Shown piece after piece: positions 1-6,644 of a stretch of 9,138 nt of DNA. The translations under genes and the position numbers were made by a program. The notes under the pieces are model-generated. The model did no database searches. It was not told where the DNA came from and saw only the letters and a list, made by a program, of their open reading frames with translations. The stretch is from Treponema sp. UBA2869 (GTDB lineage: Bacteria; Spirochaetota; Spirochaetia; Treponematales; Treponemataceae): assembly GCA_002350445.1 (NCBI GenBank), contig DEEV01000127.1, forward strand, positions 20,378 through 29,515, read 5' to 3'. Position 1 is the stretch's first letter. Each line of letters starts with the position of its first letter.

Positions 1-15
1 ATGCCTGATGGGCAT

Positions 16-43
16 GGCTCGGATTCGTCCGAGCCTTTTTTTT
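16..43 (+). terminator. Rho-independent terminator of the upstream unit
   Basis: A perfect 8-bp stem, GGCTCGGA (16-23) with TCCGAGCC (28-35), closes a TTCG tetraloop and is followed at once by eight T residues (36-43). This is a textbook intrinsic terminator for plus-strand transcription. The minus-strand reading has no T tract after the hairpin, so it works in one direction only. It closes a gene to the left of the window and insulates the PBP1A promoter region. A second small inverted repeat (ATGCC 1-5 with GGCAT 11-15) sits directly before it; its role is unclear. Confidence 0.9.
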
Positions 44-157
44 ACCAGACAATCGCATTAGTAAACAACTTATTATAAAAACGGTCTTCCGTTCTGCGTC
101 CTCAAAAACACGATTATCCGGAAACAACTCCCGCAAGATGTTCTAAAGTAAAGCGTG

Positions 158-186
158 TTGTATCTAAAAAAAAAATCAACTATAAT
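158..186 (+). promoter_or_regulatory. Predicted sigma-70-type promoter of the PBP1A operon
   Basis: A perfect -10 hexamer TATAAT (181-186) lies exactly 17 bp from a weaker -35-like TTGTAT (158-163). The expected transcription start is about 193-194, which coincides with the ATG at 194. This predicts a leaderless or nearly leaderless mRNA. It also places the alternative GTG start (155) upstream of the promoter elements. Spacing and hexamer were read by eye; no transcript data are available. Confidence 0.6.
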
Positions 187-193
187 AGTAGAT

Positions 194-2797
194 ATGTTTA
201 TCCGAATCAAAATGGCTCAACAGTTTGCTTCTTTTTTAAAGCGCTTTATAAAATCTCAGGGAACAAAGATTCTTTTACTTATGACATTGTTTTTTGCCCT
301 TGGATTTGGTTCTCTGGCAGGCTGGGCAATTTCTGAAACATCAAATATAAAAAATTCAGAATACATCACCGACTTTGAAACCGCACTTCCTACAAAACTT
401 GTAGACATAAATGACGAACTTATCACCGAATTTGCATCTGACGAAAAACGCGAAATCATAGCCTTTAATGATTTGCCGCAGCACATGGTAGATGCACTTA
501 TTTCACGAGAAGACCGAATTTTCTTTTCGCACAACGGCTTTAACCTTAAGGCAATTTTACGAGGTGTAATTGGAGTTCTTACACGCCGTTCTCTTGGAGG
601 TGGTTCTACACTTACCCAGCAGATTGCCGGAACCCTCTACTGCGACCGTACAGATAAATCTATGACCCGAAAGCTTAAAGAGCTCTGGTGGTCAATTCAG
701 ATGGAACGCCGCTATTCTAAGAATGAAATTCTTGAACTTTACCTGAATAAAATTTATTTTGGTGGCGGAACCTATGGTGTTAATGCCGCTTCAAAATATT
801 ATTTTGGACATGGCGCAAAAGAAATTACACCTGCAGAAGCAGCAATTCTTGTAATTCAGCTTTCCAACCCGGCCGCATTTAATCCTTTTGACTACCCTAA
901 CCGCGCAATGGAAAGACAGAAAAATGTTCTTGCAACTATGGTCGATTCAGGTTTTATTACACAGGAAGAATCTACAGAATCTTTCGAAAATTACTGGGCA
1001 AATTTTGATTATACACGAACCTCTTCATCTGCCTATATGATGCGTGATGACAAAGCTCCTTGGTTCAGCGAATATGTTCGTCGAGAATTCAGCAATATGC
1101 TTTACGGTTCTGATGATATGTATACATCTGGCTTTACAGTTCACACAACGCTTAATCTTGAACACCAGATTGTTGCACAAAATGTTATGGAAAAATGGAT
1201 AAACGATGCCAACGCCCGCTACAAACGCGAACACGACCGAAAAACCGGCGTTGCAGACAGCACATATGTTCCTCTTACAGAAATGCTTTCTATGGTTTTC
1301 TGTCTGCCGGGACTTAAAGTAAGCGAACAGCGTTCCGAAATTATTGCACGCAGTGAATTCCTTAACAAGGTAAACCCTGTTCTTGACGCTGTTTCCATGA
1401 TAAGCGGTTGTGATGCAGTAAAGGTAAATATCGTAAACAGGGCTGCGGCAATGTCTAAACAGGAAGACGAAAAAACAACCATTGAAGGAACAATGATTTG
1501 TCTCGAAGCAGAAACCGGTTATATTGATTCTCTGGTTGGCGGAAGCAAATTTGATCAGAGCAATCAGTTTATTCGCGCTACTCAGGCAAAAGTTCAGCCG
1601 GGTTCTACGTTTAAGCCGCTTTATTATTCAGCTGCAATTGATTCAAGAAAATTTACACCAACTACACAAATTTCGGATACGCCGGTTGTTTTCCACACCG
1701 CAGATGGAAAACCTTATATTCCTCAGAATTTCCGCGGTGAATGGATGGGAAATGTTTCTCTGTATTACGCGCTCATTCACTCTATGAACGTTCCTTCTCT
1801 GAAAATTCTTGACGGAATTGGTTTTGATGCCGCAATTAACAGGGCAATTGCTCTGCTTGGCGTTCCAGCCGAAGAAATTTCTTCAAGAGCATTTGTTCCG
1901 GGCTACCCTATTGGTCTTGGAGTTTGTTCTGTTCGTCCTATAGAAATGGCACGGGCCTATGCAATTTTTGCAAACGGCGGAAAAGATGTAACACCAATGG
2001 CAATCCGTACGGTAGAAGACAAAAACGGCAACGTATTTATGAATCCTGAATACGAAATTCGAAAGGCTCAAACAGAAAAAGGCGATGCAATTCAGGTAAT
2101 TTCACCACAGACAGCATATGTAATGTCTCAGCTTTTGTACCAGACTGTAAACAACGGCGGAACTTTGGGCGCTCAGGCTGGAAAATTTGAATATAAAACA
2201 GAAAACGGCAGAGTTTATAAAATGCCGGCAGCCGGAAAAACCGGTACAACACAAAACTGGGCCGATGCATGGACTTGCGGATTTACTCCTTACTACGCAG
2301 CCGCATTCTGGTTTGGTTTTGATAAGCCGGGTCAGTCACTTGGTTTAAATATTACGGGTGCTACTCTTGCTGGTTATGCATGGGCAGACTATTTCAGGGA
2401 AATTCATAAAGATTTACCTCCAAAAGAATTTAAAAAACCTCTTGAAGGCGTTATTCAGGTTACTGTGTGCGCAGACAGCGGCATGCTTCCTACAGAAAAC
2501 TGCGGAGATCACACAACAACGCAATGGTTCCTTGAAGGTACACAGCCAACAGAAATTTGTCCTATCCATTCAAGTTCTTCAAATTCTGCAATTTGTATAA
2601 TCCGACTTGAAGAGGAAATGTACAAAACCGGCCTTAAAATAAACGAACCTATAGACGATTCACCTCTTAAAATTGACTGGAACAGATTACAATCAAATTT
2701 TACAGAAGCTGTTACAGATGACGAAGAAGATTTTGAAGACGAAATTTCTAAACCGGCAGCGGGCAAAAATTACGACTACAATTATCTTATGGAATAA
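194..2797 (+). CDS. mrcA: Class A penicillin-binding protein (PBP1A type, bifunctional)
   Basis: Bifunctional peptidoglycan synthase: a glycosyltransferase (GT51) polymerises lipid II and a transpeptidase cross-links stem peptides in the periplasm. Numbered from the ATG at 194 (867 aa): a short basic cytoplasmic tail and one membrane anchor (about 26-46). The GT51 motifs are EDRIFFSHNG (106-115, catalytic Glu106), GGGSTLTQQ (135-143), RKLKE (159-163), ILELYLN (179-185) and GTYGVNAASKYYFG (192-205). The transpeptidase motifs are STFK (471-474, acylated Ser471), SMN (530-532) and KTGT (682-685). A C-terminal module has cysteines 759, 770 and 789 in the pattern seen at PBP1A ends, followed by an acidic tail (841-850). 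An unusual segment of about 85 residues (344-430) separates the two enzyme regions. Start choice: the frame is open from a GTG at 155 (880 aa), but that GTG lies upstream of the predicted promoter and has no ribosome site. ATG 212 is another option. All catalytic motifs are intact, so activity is expected. First gene of a three-gene unit. Confidence 0.93.
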   Translation: MFIRIKMAQQFASFLKRFIKSQGTKILLLMTLFFALGFGSLAGWAISETSNIKNSEYITDFETALPTKLVDINDELITEFASDEKREIIAFNDLPQHMVDALISREDRIFFSHNGFNLKAILRGVIGVLTRRSLGGGSTLTQQIAGTLYCDRTDKSMTRKLKELWWSIQMERRYSKNEILELYLNKIYFGGGTYGVNAASKYYFGHGAKEITPAEAAILVIQLSNPAAFNPFDYPNRAMERQKNVLATMVDSGFITQEESTESFENYWANFDYTRTSSSAYMMRDDKAPWFSEYVRREFSNMLYGSDDMYTSGFTVHTTLNLEHQIVAQNVMEKWINDANARYKREHDRKTGVADSTYVPLTEMLSMVFCLPGLKVSEQRSEIIARSEFLNKVNPVLDAVSMISGCDAVKVNIVNRAAAMSKQEDEKTTIEGTMICLEAETGYIDSLVGGSKFDQSNQFIRATQAKVQPGSTFKPLYYSAAIDSRKFTPTTQISDTPVVFHTADGKPYIPQNFRGEWMGNVSLYYALIHSMNVPSLKILDGIGFDAAINRAIALLGVPAEEISSRAFVPGYPIGLGVCSVRPIEMARAYAIFANGGKDVTPMAIRTVEDKNGNVFMNPEYEIRKAQTEKGDAIQVISPQTAYVMSQLLYQTVNNGGTLGAQAGKFEYKTENGRVYKMPAAGKTGTTQNWADAWTCGFTPYYAAAFWFGFDKPGQSLGLNITGATLAGYAWADYFREIHKDLPPKEFKKPLEGVIQVTVCADSGMLPTENCGDHTTTQWFLEGTQPTEICPIHSSSSNSAICIIRLEEEMYKTGLKINEPIDDSPLKIDWNRLQSNFTEAVTDDEEDFEDEISKPAAGKNYDYNYLME

Positions 2798-2802
2798 AGT
2801 TC

Positions 2803-2807
2803 GGAGG
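2803..2807 (+). promoter_or_regulatory. Shine-Dalgarno site of the ParB-like gene
   Basis: GGAGG lies in the 14-nt gap after the PBP1A stop, 4 nt before the ATG at 2812. It is the strongest ribosome binding site in the window and fixes this start. It supports translation as an internal cistron of the PBP1A transcript. Confidence 0.8.
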
Positions 2808-2811
2808 AAAA

Positions 2812-3219
2812 ATGCTTGTTCAAATTTCTGACATCAAAATAAAAAAAAGAGTTCGAAAAGATTTGGGCAATCTCGAAGACTTAAAGGACAGTCTGCGCAC
2901 CTACGGACTTTTAAATCCTATTACATTAAACAGCCGCTACGAACTTATTGCCGGTGAGCGACGCCTTCAATCTGCAATTCAGCTTGGCTGGACAAGCATA
3001 AACGCTAACATTGTTGACAATATTTCAGAGCTTGAACAGCTCGAAATGGAAATAGAAGAAAACAATCAGCGCAAAGAATTTACTCCCGATGAACTTTTGG
3101 AAGGCTACAAACGTCTGGAAAAACTTCGTAATCCGGGCTTTTTTTACAAAATATACTTATTCTTCAAACGACTTTTTCAAAAACTCTGCGACTTTCTTTT
3201 TGGAAAAAAGCAAAAATAA
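2812..3219 (+). CDS. Stand-alone ParB/Noc N-terminal-domain protein with amphipathic C-terminal helix
   Basis: A 135-aa protein matching only the N-terminal nucleotide-binding domain of the ParB/Noc/sulfiredoxin-fold family. Visible hallmarks: a ParB box I-like opening (residues 6-39, ending GLLNPITLN), the GERR phosphate-binding motif (48-51) followed by LQSAIQLGW, and ENNQRKEFTPDEL (83-95), equivalent to the ENxQR box. In ParB proteins these residues form a CTP-binding and CTPase pocket (family knowledge). There is no helix-turn-helix and no dimerising C-terminal domain. Instead residues 109-133 form a Phe/Leu-rich, Lys/Arg-flanked segment. F110, I114, F117, F118, L121, L125, F128 and L129 fall on one helical face, and K113, R120, K124 and D127 on the other, so it probably binds membrane as an amphipathic helix. 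It follows the PBP1A gene by 14 nt. The function is unknown; a membrane-associated nucleotide switch linked to cell-wall synthesis is my inference. Confidence 0.8.
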   Translation: MLVQISDIKIKKRVRKDLGNLEDLKDSLRTYGLLNPITLNSRYELIAGERRLQSAIQLGWTSINANIVDNISELEQLEMEIEENNQRKEFTPDELLEGYKRLEKLRNPGFFYKIYLFFKRLFQKLCDFLFGKKQK

Positions 3220-3226
3220 ATAAGCC

Positions 3227-3739
3227 ATGAATCACTTTATCAAAAAAACGGCATTGCTTTTTATTCTTCTAACCGTTCCTGTTTTCTGCGGTTTTTGTAT
3301 TGGAGCCGGAGTTCAGCTTGGTGTTATTCCTTCTGGTGAATCTCTGGAATTTTCGGCTGCCGGAACAATGCGTCTGGACAGAATTCCGATTCAGTTTGCC
3401 TTTGGACTGAACGGTGGCTCTATTGACGATGAATGCATTTTTGGAATGGGCGGCTCTGTCGATTTTATTTTTCTGAATATTCAGATTATAAACAACTGGA
3501 ATTTTTATTCAGCGGCAGGTCTGGGTGGTGATTTTTATCTTGGAACAAACAAAAACTTTTACACAAGCGCAGGTTTACGCGCCCTTCTTGGCATGGATTT
3601 TCTTTTTATGGACGGTTTTCTGCAATTATACTTTCAGCAGGTAATTGAACCATGCTTTGTCTTCAAAAATGACGCAACTTACAAAAACGGACTTTGCCTT
3701 AAATTTCCAATCGAAGCCGGACTTCGTTTTCAGTTTTAA
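3227..3739 (+). CDS. Small secreted, probably outer-membrane beta-barrel protein
   Basis: A 170-aa protein of unknown function. Residues 1-24 look like a signal peptide (Lys6-Lys7, then a long hydrophobic core ending near PVFCGFC). No convincing lipobox is present despite two cysteines. The mature part alternates glycine-rich, aromatic and hydrophobic stretches with short polar turns, consistent with about eight beta strands (for example 26-34, 53-61, 69-81, 92-105, 112-124, 130-138, 157-170). It ends in LRFQF; a terminal aromatic residue is typical of outer-membrane barrel proteins. The size and pattern recall the small DUF3996/BAPKO_0422-type spirochaete barrels, but I cannot confirm membership. 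The ATG lies 7 nt after the ParB-like stop with no clear Shine-Dalgarno sequence, so translation probably depends on coupling to the gene before it. Last gene of the operon; it converges on rlmJ. Confidence 0.72.
   Translation: MNHFIKKTALLFILLTVPVFCGFCIGAGVQLGVIPSGESLEFSAAGTMRLDRIPIQFAFGLNGGSIDDECIFGMGGSVDFIFLNIQIINNWNFYSAAGLGGDFYLGTNKNFYTSAGLRALLGMDFLFMDGFLQLYFQQVIEPCFVFKNDATYKNGLCLKFPIEAGLRFQF
3712..3737 (+). terminator. Possible weak intrinsic terminator inside the 3' end of the barrel gene
   Basis: A 5-bp inverted repeat, CGAAG (3712-3716) with CTTCG (3722-3726) and loop CCGGA, is followed by TTTT (3727-3730), CAG and a further TTTT. It lies within the last codons of the barrel-like gene, because no intergenic room remains before the convergent rlmJ stop. 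The stem is short, so this is tentative. The minus-strand reading lacks a T tract. Confidence 0.35.
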
Positions 3740-3740
3740 G

Positions 3741-4655
3741 TTATTTTTTTCCTTCGTATAAAAGCTTTGAAAAATATTCAACAGCAACATCTGAAGATTC
3801 TTTAAGTTTCCAGGGCGAATTTAAAACCAGCATTCCGCTTCCATAAAGTCGCGGAGGATTACTTTTTGAAAGGTCTTTTAATTCAGTTTCAATATGAGAG
3901 TCCTTTGTGTTTATAAGAAGTTCCTGCCTTAAAATTTCCATATTCTGATTTACAGCTTTTGCTCCATCTGTTATCTGATTCAGCATCTGATTAATCTGAA
4001 TTTCTCGATGGCTCAAAAGCGGATACCAGAGCATAAAAATTCCATTAGACCATTTTTTTAAAACGTCACATATTACCTTTGCTGCATTTTCATAATCAGA
4101 AATTTCTTCATAACTTGGATCAATTAAAACCGCCCCGCGCTTAGTTTTTGGAGGCGTAAGTGCCTTAAGCATTTCCCAGCCGGAACGTTTATGAATCTGA
4201 ATTTCCGGATTTTCCAGAGCAAGCTTTTCAAGCACAGAATCATTTCCGAAGCCTGCATTAAAAGAAGAATTCATATTTGTGCGGAGATTTTCTATTTCGG
4301 CAGGATGCAGCTCGGTAAGAATCAAAACATCATTTTTGCGCAACAAAGTTTTTTCAATTGCGGGTGATCCTGGATAAATATGATTTTTATAAAAGCCCTT
4401 TACAAGATTGACGTAAGGCAAAAGCTCGGGCGGAAAATCTTTTTGCTTCAAGAGAACTTCTATTCCTTTTGCGGCTTCGCCTGTTTTTATGCTTTTGTTA
4501 TCAAGTAAATCATAAAGACCGCTTCCTGAATGTGTATCAAAAAACGTATAAGGTTTGTCTTTTTTATTAAGCGAGCAAATTACAAAGGTCAGTACAAAAT
4601 GCTTAAGTAAATCCGCATGATTTCCTGCGTGATACGCGTGCTGGTAAGACAACAT
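3741..4655 (-). CDS. rlmJ: 23S rRNA (adenine(2030)-N(6))-methyltransferase RlmJ
   Basis: S-adenosylmethionine-dependent enzyme that methylates N6 of A2030 in 23S rRNA (E. coli numbering; family knowledge). The N-terminus MLSYQHAYHAGNHADLLKH is the RlmJ/YhiR signature. A SAM-binding segment DTHSGSGLYDL (40-50), TELHPAE (114-120) and a motif IV-like DPSYEE (179-184) follow in the expected order. At 304 aa it is somewhat longer than the roughly 280-aa E. coli enzyme. Motif IV reads DPSY where the canonical N6-adenine form is DPPY. A GGAG ribosome site 5 nt upstream fixes the start. It begins 21 nt after the nadE stop on the same strand and is probably the last gene of that transcript. Its stop lies one base from the stop of the convergent barrel gene, and I see no minus-strand terminator there. 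Confidence 0.92.
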   Translation of the reverse strand: MLSYQHAYHAGNHADLLKHFVLTFVICSLNKKDKPYTFFDTHSGSGLYDLLDNKSIKTGEAAKGIEVLLKQKDFPPELLPYVNLVKGFYKNHIYPGSPAIEKTLLRKNDVLILTELHPAEIENLRTNMNSSFNAGFGNDSVLEKLALENPEIQIHKRSGWEMLKALTPPKTKRGAVLIDPSYEEISDYENAAKVICDVLKKWSNGIFMLWYPLLSHREIQINQMLNQITDGAKAVNQNMEILRQELLINTKDSHIETELKDLSKSNPPRLYGSGMLVLNSPWKLKESSDVAVEYFSKLLYEGKK

Positions 4656-4660
4656 ATAAA

Positions 4661-4664
4661 CTCC
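4661..4664 (-). promoter_or_regulatory. Shine-Dalgarno site of rlmJ
   Basis: On the minus strand GGAG stands 5 nt before the rlmJ ATG, inside the 21-nt gap after nadE. It supports this start codon and translation as an internal cistron. Confidence 0.7.
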
Positions 4665-4676
4665 GGAACAGAAAAC

Positions 4677-6617
4677 TTACTGCAAAGTTTCAAGCTCGTC
4701 GAGCCAGATTCGAGCCGATGCATCGCTTGGCATTCGCCAGTCACCACGTGGAGAAAGATTTATAGTTCCCACTTTTGCCCCGTCCGGCATGCATGAGCGC
4801 TTAAACTGCTGACTAAAGAAACGCCTGTAAAAAATCTTAAGCCACTTTAATTTTTCAGCCCGGTCGTAATTTAAACCGCAGTTGCAGGCAAGATACAAAA
4901 TCTTTGCCGGTGAAAAACCAAAACGCAAAAGATAGTAAAGATAAAAATCATGAAGTTCGTAAGGTCCCACAAGTGATTCAGTTTTCTGACTGATTGTTCC
5001 ATTTTGTGGAGGAAGCAGTTCCGGACTTACAGGAGTATCAAGAATATCTTTAAGAACTTTGGAATTATTTTTTATTGCAAACCATTCAACAAGATAGCGG
5101 ACAAGAGTTTTTGGAACCGAACTGTTTACTCCGTACATTGACATGTGGTCGCCGTTATAAGTACACCAGCCCAAAGCAAGCTCCGAAAGGTCTCCAGTTC
5201 CTATTACAATGCCGGAAGTTTTGTTTGCATAATCCATAAGCACCTGAGTTCTTTCGCGTGCCTGGCAATTTTCATAAGTTACATCGTGAACTGATTCATC
5301 CTGGCCAATGTCCTTAAAATGACTTTTTACCGAATCATTTATGCGAATTTCCTTAAGTGTAACACCACACTCCTTTGCAAGTTCGCAGGCATTGTTGTAA
5401 GTGCGGTCGGTTGTTCCAAAACATGGCATTGTAATTGCCGTGATTTTTGCGCGGTCAATTTTGCACAAATCAAAGGCTGTACAGGTAACTAAAAGTGCAA
5501 GAGTTGAATCAAGACCGCCGGAAAGTCCGAGAACTGCAGAATTGCAGTTAATATGGCGCAGACGTTTTGCAAGTCCTTCTGCCTGAAGAGTAATTACTTC
5601 CAGACAACGTTCTGAACGCTTTTCCTTGTCCGAAGGCACAAAAGGAAGCGGATCAACAAAACGAAGAAGTTCATTGTCTTTTAAAGCTTTTTTTGAATCT
5701 TCAAGAAGGTCAATTTTAATTGTTATATAATTTTCAACAGATGAATTTTTGGAAGCTGAAAAACCAAAGCTGGTACTTTTTCTTCGCTCCTGACAAAGAC
5801 GCTCAACATCTATATCTGCATAAAGGTCTTTGTTTTCAAAAGGTTTTGATTCTGCAAGCAGTGTCCCGTTTTCGCAAATCATATTGTGGCCTGCAAAAAC
5901 CATATCCTGAGAAGATTCTCCGTGCCCTGCCGCTGCGTAAAGATAAGCACAGACAGAACGTCCGCTATGAGATTTTACAAGCTGGCGGCGATAATCTGCC
6001 TTGCCAATAATTTCATTTCCGGCCGAAAGATTTGCAATTACCGTTGCCCCAGCCAGAATATGTCGCGAAGAAGGCGGAACCGGAACCCACAAATCTTCAC
6101 AAATTTCACAGGCAACACAAAAATCAGAATTATTTTCATCCTGAATTAAAATATCTGTGCCAAAAGGAATAAGTTCATCATCTGCAAACTCAATCCAGCG
6201 GACAGACATATTTTCTGTAAATGGAAGAAACTGCCGGCGCTCATAAAATTCACCATAGTTAGGAATAAATGATTTTGGTATAAATGCAAGAACCTTACCC
6301 TTGAAAAGAGCAGCCGCAACATTGTAAATTCCTTCAGTCTGAGCAAGCGGAAGCCCTGCAAAAATCAAACTATCTAGTTTAGCCGTAGCCGACGCTATTT
6401 TTTTTAACGCTTCAACAGCTTGATTCAAAAGTGTTTTCTGAAAAAATAAATCACCGCAAGTGTAGCTTGTAATACAAAGTTCAGGGAAAACAACAATTTT
6501 TGCTCCCTTTTTATTTGCTTCGAAAGCCTTATTAATTATATTTTGAGCGTTTAAGGTGCAGTCGGCAACCGTAACGTCCGGACTTATGCACGCAGCTCTT
6601 ACAAAACCATAATTCAT
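4677..6617 (-). CDS. nadE: Glutamine-dependent NAD+ synthetase
   Basis: Cytoplasmic two-domain enzyme for the last step of NAD biosynthesis: deamido-NAD+ + ATP + glutamine to NAD+. The N-terminal nitrilase-type glutaminase (about 1-290) carries the Glu-Lys-Cys triad as E46 (VVFPELCIT), K115 (FIPKSFIPN) and C173 (CEICEDLW). It releases ammonia that is channelled to the C-terminal synthetase (about 320-640). That domain has the PP-loop SGGLDS (366-371) for ATP pyrophosphate and the GTGDLSELALGW segment (473-484). At 646 aa it is a full-length long-form NadE, close to the M. tuberculosis type, with all key residues present. No Shine-Dalgarno sequence precedes the ATG. A TGATAGAAT extended -10-like element ends 6 nt upstream, so a leaderless transcript may start here. 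It also lies 27 nt after the sensor gene and 21 nt before rlmJ, so co-transcription is likely too. Confidence 0.96.
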   Translation of the reverse strand: MNYGFVRAACISPDVTVADCTLNAQNIINKAFEANKKGAKIVVFPELCITSYTCGDLFFQKTLLNQAVEALKKIASATAKLDSLIFAGLPLAQTEGIYNVAAALFKGKVLAFIPKSFIPNYGEFYERRQFLPFTENMSVRWIEFADDELIPFGTDILIQDENNSDFCVACEICEDLWVPVPPSSRHILAGATVIANLSAGNEIIGKADYRRQLVKSHSGRSVCAYLYAAAGHGESSQDMVFAGHNMICENGTLLAESKPFENKDLYADIDVERLCQERRKSTSFGFSASKNSSVENYITIKIDLLEDSKKALKDNELLRFVDPLPFVPSDKEKRSERCLEVITLQAEGLAKRLRHINCNSAVLGLSGGLDSTLALLVTCTAFDLCKIDRAKITAITMPCFGTTDRTYNNACELAKECGVTLKEIRINDSVKSHFKDIGQDESVHDVTYENCQARERTQVLMDYANKTSGIVIGTGDLSELALGWCTYNGDHMSMYGVNSSVPKTLVRYLVEWFAIKNNSKVLKDILDTPVSPELLPPQNGTISQKTESLVGPYELHDFYLYYLLRFGFSPAKILYLACNCGLNYDRAEKLKWLKIFYRRFFSQQFKRSCMPDGAKVGTINLSPRGDWRMPSDASARIWLDELETLQ

Positions 6618-6623
6618 ACAGAT

Positions 6624-6632
6624 ATTCTATCA
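6624..6632 (-). promoter_or_regulatory. Possible extended -10 promoter of nadE
   Basis: The minus strand reads TGATAGAAT: a TGn extension plus TAGAAT, one mismatch from TATAAT. It ends 6 nt before the nadE ATG, which places the expected transcription start on the A of that ATG. No good -35 is seen at 16-18 bp. It lies in the 27-nt gap behind the sensor gene. Confidence 0.4.
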
Positions 6633-6644
6633 CAAATTACAAAA

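Noticed and set aside
1..15. Small inverted repeat ATGCC/GGCAT at the left edge as a separate regulatory hairpin
   Set aside because: A stem of only 5 bp at the truncated edge. It may be the tail of an upstream gene and cannot be interpreted.
80..93. AACGG/CCGTT hairpin in the region before the PBP1A promoter
   Set aside because: Short stem, no T tract and no riboswitch-like context; it also lies upstream of the predicted transcription start.
63..129. Repeated 8-mer AAACAACT at 63-70 and 122-129
   Set aside because: Two copies of a low-complexity 8-mer 59 bp apart can occur by chance in AT-rich DNA; no further copies or symmetry were seen.
2812..3219. Chromosome-partitioning ParB (parB gene)
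   Set aside because: Only the N-terminal domain is present; there is no HTH, no C-terminal dimer domain and no adjacent parA, so the parB name would mislead.
5401..6149. Several plus-strand open frames opposite nadE
   Set aside because: They overlap a full-length NadE with all catalytic motifs; they have no ribosome sites and no sensible protein composition.
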